Source of the DNA: Bradyrhizobium pachyrhizi
GTDB taxonomy: Bacteria > Pseudomonadota > Alphaproteobacteria > Rhizobiales > Xanthobacteraceae
Assembly (NCBI RefSeq): GCF_001189245.1
Contig: NZ_LFIQ01000104.1
Location: 14,737-52,730, forward strand
Direction of reading: 5' to 3'
DNA length: 37,994 nt
Every line of letters starts with the position of its first letter. The first letter of the stretch is position 1. Position numbers and translations under genes: made by a program. The notes beneath the pieces are model-generated. The model was not told the origin of the DNA. It saw nothing but the letters and a program-made list of their open reading frames with translations, and ran no database searches. Shown piece by piece: positions 1 through 9,062 of this stretch.

Positions 1-300
1 CGCGATCGTCGTCACCGCGGCGGCCAGCGCCGATGACGGCCCTGGCGCGGCATCCGCGGCGCGCCGGATCGCCGTGAGCTCGTCGCGCGAGACTTCCGTG
101 ATCAATTCCGAGATCAGTTCGGCCTTCGACGGGAAATAACGGTAGACCGTTCCCGCCGCGACATTGGCCCGCACCGCGACGGGTGCGATCTGGACCGCCG
201 CCATGCCGCCCGCCGCCGCCGCGTCCCGCGCAGCCGACAGGATGGCGCTGCGCCGCGCAGCCAGCCGTTTCACGACCTGATGAGTTCGCCGGTAAACCAT
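1..300 (-). CDS. TetR/AcrR family transcriptional regulator, N-terminal part (runs off left edge)
   Basis: The reverse strand from an ATG at 300 encodes about 100 residues that stay open to the window edge. Residues about 15-65 form a TetR-type DNA-binding domain: a helix starting RRSAILSAARDAA, then the recognition-helix region ending in GTVYRYFPSKAELI, which is the family's hallmark. The ligand-binding C-terminal domain lies outside the window, so the ligand and targets cannot be named. The gene diverges from the membrane protein gene at 697, with about 400 bp between them. TetR repressors commonly control a divergent neighbour and themselves, so that gene is a candidate target, but this is inference from position only. 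Confidence 0.85.
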   Translation of the reverse strand, partial: MVYRRTHQVVKRLAARRSAILSAARDAAAAGGMAAVQIAPVAVRANVAAGTVYRYFPSKAELISELITEVSRDELTAIRRAADAAPGPSSALAAAVTTIA

Positions 301-696
301 GGCGTTCCGTCCCCCCGCCGTGCGCCCCGGCCGGCGCCCACCGGCAGAACACACGAGTCTTCAACGTTTTGAGCGATTGATCCCGCAATCGCCTGAAGAA
401 GTGAACAACTATTCAGACTGAATGACAAGCTGGAATTGTAAGGATTTTTTGCAACCTCTGGTACCACCTCTGATTGAGCCAACGGCACTCCGGCCCCTCC
501 CCGATCGGATCAGGGCCGCGATGGTAAATCGCTGGCTAAGCTGATCGCTCGAAATCGAGACATCTGATCTTGCGCATGCGCGCAATATCAGCTGCGGCAT
601 TTACCCGAATTTATCGGAAGCCGTGGTCGAGTGCGCGCCAGCATCACGCGTGGCGTTGGCTCTGGATGCCCCCGGCCGAAACAAGCAAGAAAGCGC
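301..696. other. Divergent intergenic region without a convincing gene
   Basis: This 396-bp stretch separates the TetR gene from the membrane protein gene and should hold both promoters. It is more AT-rich than its flanks around 400-450. Short open frames here on both strands have no recognisable domain and poor composition. The only structured element I see is the inverted repeat at 373-392. Confidence 0.6.
373..392. promoter_or_regulatory. Inverted repeat, possible TetR operator
   Basis: GCGATTG and CAATCGC form perfect 7-bp arms around a 6-bp spacer, 73 bp upstream of the TetR start codon. TetR-type repressors bind palindromes of this size near their own promoters. Nothing but symmetry and position supports the assignment, and a chance palindrome is possible. 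Confidence 0.3.
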
Positions 697-2199
697 ATGT
701 CACTCTCCATCACCAGCAGCGTGAGCAGCCGTAGCGCGGCGCGAGGACTGGTGCCGCTGTGCGCCGCCGTGGGCGCCTATCTGTTCTATCTCTCGGCCGG
801 CGAAATCCTGCTGCGCGATTCCGACACGATGTGGCAGATCAGGGTCGGACAGTGGATCCTCGAACACGGCGCGATGCCGACATCGGACGTGTTCTCGTTC
901 ACCCGTTTCGGCGAGCCCTGGATCTCGAGCTCGTGGCTGTCGCAGGTGGCGTACGCGCTCGTCTACGGCGGCGATTGGGCCGGGCCGGTGATCCTGTCGT
1001 CGATGGCGATCGGCGCGACGGTCGCGATCTTCCTGCATCTGCTGAGCCCGTATTTCGATCCGGCGCGCGCGATCCTGATCGCGGCGCTGGCGCTGCTGTT
1101 GTCGACGATCCACTTCTTCGCGCGGCCCCACGTGCTGGCGCTGCCGGTGCTGCTGGCGTTCATCGGCGGCCTGCTCGCGGCCGCGGATCGCCGCACTTCA
1201 CCGTCATGGTGGCTGCTGCCGCTGATGACGCTGTGGGCCAATCTGCATGGCGGCTTCGTTCTCGGCCTGGCGCTGATCGGACCGATCGGACTGGAGGCGG
1301 TGTGGAACGGGGAGCCCGGCCGCCGCCGTCAGCTTGTCGTGCGATGGGGCCTTTTCGGCCTCGCCGCGCTGGCCGCGAGCTGCCTGACGCCCTATGGCTG
1401 GACCAGCCTGCTGGGCGCGACCAAGATCCTCAGCCTCGGCAAATTGCTGACGCTGATCGGGGAATGGAAGCCGGCGGATTTCAGCAAGCCCAGCTTCTTC
1501 GAAGCCACGCTGCTCGGCCTGATCGGCCTGATCTGCTATCGCAGGCTGACGCTGTCGGTGCCGCGGATCCTGCTGCTGCTCGGGCTGATCTGGATGGCGC
1601 TGAGCCATGTCCGCAACATCGAGGTGTTCGCGTTCATCGCACCGCTGGTGCTCGCCAAGCCGATCGCCGAGCAATGGGGAACGGCAAGCGCCACCGCGGC
1701 CCGCTTCGGAGAAACGCGCGCATTCCCCGTCGTCACGATCCTGGCTGCGATCGCGATGGTGATCGGCGCATGGGTGACGACGGCGATGTTCGTCGCGCAG
1801 CATCAGTTCAAGTTCCTGCCGATGTTCTCGCCCGTGGCCGCGGTCGATGTGCTGCAGCAGCACAAGGCGCAGCGCGTCTTCAGCACGGCGCCGTTCGGCG
1901 GCTACATGGTGAGCCGCGACATGAAGGTGTTCATCGACGGCCGCGCCGAGCTCTATGGCGAGCAATTCGTGCTCGACTATTACGATGCGCTCGACGCCCG
2001 TGACGTCGGGCAGTTGCTGGGCCTGCTCGACAAGTACCGGATCGACGCCACGCTGCTGAGCTCGGACTCGCCCGCGGGCAACGCGCTGGATCACCTGAAG
2101 GGCTGGAAGCGGCTGTACAAGGACGACATCGCCGTCATCCATGTGCGCTCGGACGAGACCAAGGTTGGTGCGGCGCCGGCGGCCGAGCGTTCGAACTAG
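697..2199 (+). CDS. Polytopic inner-membrane protein of unknown function
   Basis: The predicted 500-residue protein has roughly ten hydrophobic segments between residues 15 and 395, followed by a soluble C-terminal domain of about 100 residues. The ATG at 697 is preferred to an in-frame GTG at 631 because it places the first membrane segment close to the N-terminus; neither start has a strong ribosome-binding site. The loop after the first segment carries a D-S-D-T-M-W motif followed by a conserved-looking stretch (PTSDVFSFTRFGEPW). That arrangement, with acidic residues in the first loop of a multi-spanning protein, recalls GT-C fold glycosyltransferases such as the dolichyl-phosphate-mannose mannosyltransferase type. 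I cannot assign the family with confidence. It diverges from the TetR gene and may be its target. Confidence 0.75.
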   Translation: MSLSITSSVSSRSAARGLVPLCAAVGAYLFYLSAGEILLRDSDTMWQIRVGQWILEHGAMPTSDVFSFTRFGEPWISSSWLSQVAYALVYGGDWAGPVILSSMAIGATVAIFLHLLSPYFDPARAILIAALALLLSTIHFFARPHVLALPVLLAFIGGLLAAADRRTSPSWWLLPLMTLWANLHGGFVLGLALIGPIGLEAVWNGEPGRRRQLVVRWGLFGLAALAASCLTPYGWTSLLGATKILSLGKLLTLIGEWKPADFSKPSFFEATLLGLIGLICYRRLTLSVPRILLLLGLIWMALSHVRNIEVFAFIAPLVLAKPIAEQWGTASATAARFGETRAFPVVTILAAIAMVIGAWVTTAMFVAQHQFKFLPMFSPVAAVDVLQQHKAQRVFSTAPFGGYMVSRDMKVFIDGRAELYGEQFVLDYYDALDARDVGQLLGLLDKYRIDATLLSSDSPAGNALDHLKGWKRLYKDDIAVIHVRSDETKVGAAPAAERSN

Positions 2200-2415
2200 G
2201 GCGCCCCCCACATGCGTCGCGTCCGCTTTTGCCTCGCGGGTCCCTGACCTAGGTCGGCTCACCTATCGAAAGCGGACGTTGCAGCCTTCTGAACAAAGCT
2301 CAGCTGCGGTCCAGAAGCGGACTATTGCATTCTAGAAACTTTGACCAGGAGCTCTCTCAACCACTTGTGCTGGGCATCCCCATTTTGACGCGGATGCCAA
2401 CTCGCCGTGGAGGTC

Positions 2416-2830
2416 TCAGCGCTTGCCGCGCTCTTTGACCGGGATCACGAGTTTCAGTCCCGACCAGACGTCATCGACCGCACAGACCTTGACGTCGACC
2501 AGGCCGTTCGCGAGCGCGGTTTCGCGGACCTCCTTCTCCGTAAGGTCGGTCGCGACGCCCGAACTCTTCTTCGGCCACGACACCCAGATCATGCCGTCAG
2601 GGGCGATCGCCTGACGGTAACGCCGCAGCTTGGCCGCAAGCCCTTGTGCGTTGGCAGCGAACAGGGTGCACGGCATCGAGCGGTGCCCGTGCGGTGTTCG
2701 CCACCAGCACATCGGGGGGCAGTTCGCCGACAACGTCGCCATAGGGAACGGACAACCCGTCGACAAAAATACAAAAGCCCGGCTTGAGGCCGAGCTTTTG
2801 CACAATCGGTTTGCCGGAAGCACCGGCCAT
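2416..2830 (-). pseudogene. DUF3052 family protein, broken by a single-base frameshift
   Basis: Two overlapping reverse frames together make one DUF3052 protein. The N-terminal frame starts at the ATG at 2830 (MAGASGKPIVQKLGLKPGF) and reads well to about codon 55 (...APLDAVH). The sequence then continues only in the next frame (LFAANAQGLAAK), through the family's conserved WPKKSSGVATDLTE and VKVCAVDDVWSGLK motifs, to the stop at 2416. Removing one base from a GGG run at about 2664-2666 restores a protein of about 137 residues, the usual family length. The start lies 12 bp after the ftsH stop codon, so it was probably the last gene of that transcript. The family's biochemical function is unknown to me. 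A sequencing error is as likely as real decay. Confidence 0.8.
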
Positions 2831-2842
2831 GGCGGGCGAGGC

Positions 2843-4765
<1,923 letters not shown>

Positions 4766-5023
4766 GGTCTTCCTTCGTGGTCGCGCGGATCGCGGCCTCT
4801 CTCTATCCTTGGGCAGGCTCTGTGGGAATCCCCAGGGAATCCATCCCGTCGATGGCATACAATTTAGGTGCCGCTGGGGTAGATGCCAAGGGAACCACGC
4901 ACGACTATTTACCGCATCCTAGCGCGATTCCCGGTCAAAAAATGGCGCTGAATCCGGTGTTTTTCCGGGGTGGTTAAGCCTCTTTGCCCGATTATGACAG
5001 CGATTGAAACAATCGAACCCGGC

Positions 5024-6058
5024 TCAGCGGGAGCGCGCCCGGCGGGGTGGCGCCGGCCCGATCCTGATACGGCCGGCGGCGACGCTGATGACCGCTCCGG
5101 CAAGGGTCTGTTTCAGCTTGGATTCGCGTTTTCCCAAAGTCCCATCCAAGGCCTCGTCCATCGCGGCGAGCAGGGTTTCGACCTTGCCGAGCTCGGCCGG
5201 CCCCTCATGTCCGATGCGGTCGATGGCGCGCTTGAGCAGACGGACGCGGATTTCCTCGGGCATCACCGCGAACAGTGCAGCATCGAAGCCCGCGCCGGAG
5301 TTATCCTCGCTCTTCGACGCAAGATAGTGCTCGGCGCCGTCGACCAGCACCTCCAGGGCGGCGTTGGCGCGCGCGATCCTTGCGGCGAGCCGCGCCAGGT
5401 TCCGCGCGTCGCCGCCCTCCGCCGCGAGCATTGGCATCAGCGCGCGCAGCCTCGGACGCGTGAAGGATCGATCGCGGTTGGTCGGATCGTCGGCAAAGCC
5501 GATGCGCGCCTTCTTCAGCGTCGCGATCAGCTGGGCCTTGGAGATGTCGAGCAGCGGCCGCGTCAGCAAGACGCCGTCGCGCTCGGTCTCGCGCGCCATT
5601 GCCGAGAGGCCCGCAACGCCGCTGCCGCGCAGCATCCGCATCAGCAGTGTCTCGGCCTGATCGTCACGGGTGTGTGCGGTCAAAATATGCGTGGCGCCAT
5701 GCCTGCGTGCGGCCTGCGCGAGCAGTCGATAGCGGGCCGCGCGCGCGGCCGCCGGCACGCCAGTTCCAGGCTTTGGTCCAGTCCAACGCAACGTGTGATG
5801 CGGCAGGTCGAGACTTCGCGCCAGCCGCTTGACGTCGCGCGCCTCGCGAGCCGCTTCAGGACGCAGGCCGTGATCGACCGTGACCGCCACCAGCCGCGGT
5901 CCCTGCGCGAGCGCGCGGCGCCAGCGCGCGGCGAGCCACATCAGCGCGACTGAATCGGGACCACCGGACACCGCAAGCAGGAGCGCCGGCGCGCCCGCAA
6001 GGCCTGCGAACAGGCGCTTGGTGTCCCGTGCCGGGATGGCGGATTGGTCGTCGGGCAT
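5024..6058 (-). CDS. tilS: tRNA(Ile)-lysidine synthase TilS
   Basis: TilS converts cytidine 34 of the CAU-anticodon tRNA-Ile to lysidine, using ATP and lysine, so that the tRNA reads AUA and not AUG. The protein has 344 residues. The N-type PP-loop SGGPDS is at residues 31-36, followed by VTVDHGLRPEA and the AHTRDDQAET block, which are the family's ATP- and tRNA-binding signatures. It is shorter than the E. coli enzyme (about 430 residues), lacking much of the C-terminal region; reduced versions are usual in rhizobia. It lies 52 bp after cpoB on the same strand and upstream of ftsH, an order common in Rhizobiales and consistent with co-transcription with pal and cpoB. Confidence 0.95.
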   Translation of the reverse strand: MPDDQSAIPARDTKRLFAGLAGAPALLLAVSGGPDSVALMWLAARWRRALAQGPRLVAVTVDHGLRPEAAREARDVKRLARSLDLPHHTLRWTGPKPGTGVPAAARAARYRLLAQAARRHGATHILTAHTRDDQAETLLMRMLRGSGVAGLSAMARETERDGVLLTRPLLDISKAQLIATLKKARIGFADDPTNRDRSFTRPRLRALMPMLAAEGGDARNLARLAARIARANAALEVLVDGAEHYLASKSEDNSGAGFDAALFAVMPEEIRVRLLKRAIDRIGHEGPAELGKVETLLAAMDEALDGTLGKRESKLKQTLAGAVISVAAGRIRIGPAPPRRARSR

Positions 6059-6110
6059 CGCAAGACCAGCTGCTGGCGGAGAGGCCGGAAGCGGCCCTCC
6101 CGCATCTGGT

Positions 6111-7154
6111 TTAGCACTTCACGCGCTTCTGCTCGCGGTCAACCGCAGCCTTGACCCCGCCGGACGCGCGCGGGTACTTCCGCGTGATCTCGCCGAACGC
6201 GGCGCAGGCCGCTTCCTTTTCCTTCAGCGCCGCCAGCGACTGGCCGAGCCGCAGCAGGGCGTCGGGCGCCTTCGCGGACTTGTCGAACTTGGTGGTCACG
6301 CCGAGAAAGGTCTCCGCAGCATCGCGATATTGCTGGCGCTGGAAATAGCTTTCGCCGAGCCAGTATTGCGAGTCCGCCACCAGGGGATCGTTCGGATACT
6401 TCTGGCCGAAATTCTTCATCGTCTCTTCGGCGAGCGCATAGTCCTTGCGCTGCATATAGCCGATGCCGAGGTCGAACTCGTCCTTCGGCGTCGCCGATGG
6501 CGGCAGCGTGGTCAGGGCTGCGCTCGCGCCGGGCGCACGCTGCGGGCTGGTGTTGCCGAGATTGAGCGGCTCGCCTGCCCCACGGCCGCCGGGCGCACCA
6601 ACCGCCGCCTCACTGGGCATCGCCATCCCGCCGCCGCCAAGTGCGCGCGGTGCCCCTGGGGCATTCGGGTTCTGGTTCGGATCGAAGGCATCGCCGCGGC
6701 CGCGGCGGCCGGAAGCCGCCGGCGCCGGCTCCTGCGCGATCGGCGCGGGCGCCGCGATCTGCTGCTGCTGGTCATAGCCGCCCTGCGGCTGCCGGCCATA
6801 TCCTTGCTGCGGCTGGCCGTAGCCTTGCTGGGGTTGGGCGTAGCCCGGCTGCGGTTGCGGGTAGGCCTGCGGTTGCTGCGCCGGTGGTGGCGCCGCCGCG
6901 ACGGGTTGGCCCGCCGGAGCCTGTCCACCTGGGCCGGGCGGTTGCCCGCCAAGCTGCCGCAGCCGCTCCTCGAGCTGGCGGTTACGGTATTGCAGTTCCT
7001 CGTTCTGACCGGTCAGCTGCCGCAGCTGGTTCTCGAGCCGCTCGATCCGCATTTCAGCATCGGAATCGTCGGATTGGGCAAACACTGGCGAGGAAACGGC
7101 GAGCAACGCCGCGATCGCCGCGGCGGAGGAAAGAAAATGAATCCTGGATGACAT
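6111..7154 (-). CDS. cpoB: Cell division coordinator CpoB (YbgF), Tol-Pal system TPR protein
   Basis: CpoB is the periplasmic partner of TolA that coordinates peptidoglycan synthesis with outer-membrane constriction. The 347-residue protein starts with a signal peptide (residues 1-27, cleaved after VFAQ). A coiled coil follows at about 35-68 (MRIERLENQLRQLTGQNEEL), as in the trimerising N-terminus of the family. Residues about 70-155 are a low-complexity linker rich in Gln, Pro, Gly and Tyr with short GYGQPQQ-like repeats. The C-terminal 130 residues form TPR repeats (DEFDLGIGYMQRKDYALAEE, DSQYWLGESYFQRQQYRDAAE). The ATG at 7154 fits the signal peptide; longer upstream reading lacks coding character. 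It lies downstream of pal, with a terminator-like hairpin between the two. Confidence 0.93.
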   Translation of the reverse strand: MSSRIHFLSSAAAIAALLAVSSPVFAQSDDSDAEMRIERLENQLRQLTGQNEELQYRNRQLEERLRQLGGQPPGPGGQAPAGQPVAAAPPPAQQPQAYPQPQPGYAQPQQGYGQPQQGYGRQPQGGYDQQQQIAAPAPIAQEPAPAASGRRGRGDAFDPNQNPNAPGAPRALGGGGMAMPSEAAVGAPGGRGAGEPLNLGNTSPQRAPGASAALTTLPPSATPKDEFDLGIGYMQRKDYALAEETMKNFGQKYPNDPLVADSQYWLGESYFQRQQYRDAAETFLGVTTKFDKSAKAPDALLRLGQSLAALKEKEAACAAFGEITRKYPRASGGVKAAVDREQKRVKC

Positions 7155-7351
7155 TTTGCCCTGACGACGAGATCGACGTGAAAAGCGAGCGACATTGAGG
7201 GACGGAGTACGCCGGAATTGTGACTGGCACTTCAAATCCGGGACAGCGTCGCGCGACACCGGTTTAGTACGGACGCTGGAACAAGCAAGCGGCCAATTGC
7301 GCGCAGCTTCGTTCATCTTGATGACGGCCCGGCTTTCACGCGGCCAAAACA

Positions 7352-7377
7352 AAGCCGGCGCCCGAAGGCGCCGGCTT
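7352..7377 (-). terminator. Rho-independent terminator-like hairpin after pal
   Basis: A perfect 11-bp stem (AAGCCGGCGCC and its complement) closes a 4-nt loop that reads TTCG-like on the reverse strand. It is followed, in that direction, by TGTTTTGG. It starts 23 bp past the pal stop codon, so it should terminate or attenuate transcription leaving pal before cpoB. Confidence 0.8.
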
Positions 7378-7400
7378 GAAAACACTCATTCAGGTTCGCG

Positions 7401-7883
7401 TCAGGAGCTGGCGTTCAGCACGGTGACGGCACGACGATTCTGCGACCAGCAGGAGATGTCGTTACAGACCGCGACCGGACGCTCCTTGCCGTAGGAAATG
7501 GTGCGCATGCGGCTCGGATCGATGCCGCGCGAGGCAAGGTAAGCGCGGACCGACTGGGCACGGCGGGCACCGAGCGCGATGTTGTATTCGCGGGTGCCGC
7601 GCTCGTCGGCATGACCTTCGATGGTGAAGGAGTAACGGTTATAGGTCTGCAGCCACTGCGCCTGCTTGTCGAGGGTCGCCGTCGCCTGCGGGCTCAGATC
7701 GGTCTGATCGCTCTCAAAGAACACGCGGTCGCCGACATTGACCACGAAATCCTGCTGGCTGCCCGGGGTCGCGGCGCCCCCAATCGCGCCATTGGCGTCC
7801 AACGGGTTCTTGTTGGCGCAGGCACCCATCGACAGCGCCACCGCCAGAACCGCAACCAGCTTCATACCCTGGAGATAATTCAT
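7401..7883 (-). CDS. pal: Peptidoglycan-associated lipoprotein Pal
   Basis: Pal is the outer-membrane lipoprotein that binds peptidoglycan and TolB. The 160-residue protein has a lipoprotein signal peptide with lipobox MGAC, giving a lipidated cysteine near residue 22. The OmpA-like domain carries FFESDQTDLSPQA, TIEGHADERGTREYN and the C-terminal SYGKERPVA and NRRAVTVL blocks that contact diaminopimelate. The ATG at 7883 has a GGAGG ribosome-binding site 8-9 bp upstream and gives a correct signal peptide; an upstream in-frame extension does not. In most relatives pal follows tolB directly. Here the FeeM-like and GGDEF-EAL genes lie in between, with a 271-bp gap upstream of pal, so pal probably has its own promoter. 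Confidence 0.97.
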   Translation of the reverse strand: MNYLQGMKLVAVLAVALSMGACANKNPLDANGAIGGAATPGSQQDFVVNVGDRVFFESDQTDLSPQATATLDKQAQWLQTYNRYSFTIEGHADERGTREYNIALGARRAQSVRAYLASRGIDPSRMRTISYGKERPVAVCNDISCWSQNRRAVTVLNASS

Positions 7884-8154
7884 TCCCGGAGCCTCCACGC
7901 TCGCGCTCTTCGTACTACCCAATCGGTCTACAGGGCGATGGTTAAGCGAACGTTCCGTCAACCTTGACGAGACCTTGCTCGACCCCATCAAATGCCAGGT
8001 AATGGCGAAAAGCGCCCCCGATGGTTAATGGGTGGCAAATGTGGCGCGATGGTGAAGGGAAGGCAAGGTTCGCGGGAACCGGCCGCTTTTGCAGGGCAAT
8101 TTGGCCTGCGCGCAACAGTCGATCGACACTGAGTCGATGAGAATGCCGTTTCCC

Positions 8155-8889
8155 TCAGGGATTCGGCACGATCGAAGCGCGCTCGAACGGCTGCACGAAG
8201 CCGTCGGGCTGCAACTGGCCTTCGCGGTCGAACAGCATTCGCCGCTCGAAGGCGCTGGAGCGCAGGAAGGGATAGCGGGCCAGCACGCGTTCCCGCACCG
8301 TCGGCAGATGCGACGCCATCAAGCCGACCGGCTTCACCAGCCCGGGATAGAGCCGCGGCTCCGACCAGGTCTCGTGCAGGAACACACGCCGGTAGAACGC
8401 CATGTGCTCGGGCCGGACCGGCGCCAGGCCGTAGTCAGCGTTGAAGTGCACGCCCGCCGTCGAGCCGAGGCGCACCGTGACATAAGGAAGTTCCGGATTG
8501 TTCCGGGCCTTTTCGGGATCCGCGACGAAGCGCGTCGAGTCGATGAAGACCAGGCCCTGATCAAGCTTCGGCAGCAGCACGTCGCCGAACACCTCGAGCG
8601 TCGGCGAGGTTCGCCACTCCGGCGTCACCACGGTGATGCGGATCGAGCTGCAGAGTTCGCCTTGCAGATAGACACCGAACACCCAAGCATTCGGCGCATC
8701 ATCGAACTGATCGACGACCCGCTCGTCCGCCGAGGGCCGGATCGCGCCTTCACGCAGATAGGCGCGATAGCGAAGCCGGTAGATCTCGTCTTTCTGTTCC
8801 GGGGTCTGAGCGAGGCGGTAATCGACTTGATCCAGAGGGTCCGCAAGCCTTCCTGTCGCGGGCTTGATGGCTTCGGCCGCGGACCTCAT
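8155..8889 (-). CDS. N-acyl amino acid synthase, FeeM-like (GNAT fold, related to acyl-homoserine lactone synthases)
   Basis: The 244-residue protein resembles the FeeM-type N-acyl amino acid synthases, GNAT-fold enzymes related to LuxI-type autoinducer synthases. They transfer a fatty acyl group from acyl carrier protein to an amino acid. Recognisable blocks are IYRLRYRAYLREGAI near residue 37, VVDQFDDAPNAWVFGVY, SSIRITVV, the SPTLEVFGDVLLPKLDQG stretch and FIDSTRFVAD. The ATG at 8889 is chosen over the one at 8907 because AGGGAG lies 8 bp upstream of it. The product, amino acid substrate and any receptor cannot be read from sequence. No acyl carrier protein or LuxR-type gene lies nearby. 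It is transcribed in the same direction as the GGDEF-EAL gene 173 bp upstream, so it may or may not share that transcript. General GNAT acyltransferase is the fallback call. Confidence 0.75.
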   Translation of the reverse strand: MRSAAEAIKPATGRLADPLDQVDYRLAQTPEQKDEIYRLRYRAYLREGAIRPSADERVVDQFDDAPNAWVFGVYLQGELCSSIRITVVTPEWRTSPTLEVFGDVLLPKLDQGLVFIDSTRFVADPEKARNNPELPYVTVRLGSTAGVHFNADYGLAPVRPEHMAFYRRVFLHETWSEPRLYPGLVKPVGLMASHLPTVRERVLARYPFLRSSAFERRMLFDREGQLQPDGFVQPFERASIVPNP

Positions 8890-9062
8890 TTGGTACTCCC
8901 TGAACAACTCAACAACTTCAACGCGCGAGCCAAAAGATTAACAGCTTCTTAATTTCCGTCAAAGCAATCGAGGCAATACAGTTAACTTCCGACCGGAAGG
9001 GCACACTACGAATAGTGCAGTCGAAGGCTCTCACAACTATCGATTGAGTATATTGCGCCGGA

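Noticed and set aside
2200..2415. Short repeated AAGCGGAC motifs in the gap after the membrane protein gene, suggesting a mobile-element remnant
   Set aside because: The motifs are short, the frame content is nil and no terminal repeats or transposase sequence are visible.
4930..4975. TTGACC on the reverse strand as the -35 box of an ftsH promoter
   Set aside because: No -10 box lies at 16-18 bp; the nearest TA-rich hexamers are at the wrong spacing.
8067..8080. Hairpin GGTTC-GCGG-GAACC downstream of the FeeM-like gene
   Set aside because: The stem is only 5 bp and no T-run follows on the reverse strand, so it is too weak to call a terminator.
9004..9017. CACTA-CGAA-TAGTG dyad upstream of the FeeM-like gene as a lux-box-like operator
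   Set aside because: The arms are 5 bp, the length and sequence do not match a lux box, and no LuxR gene is nearby.
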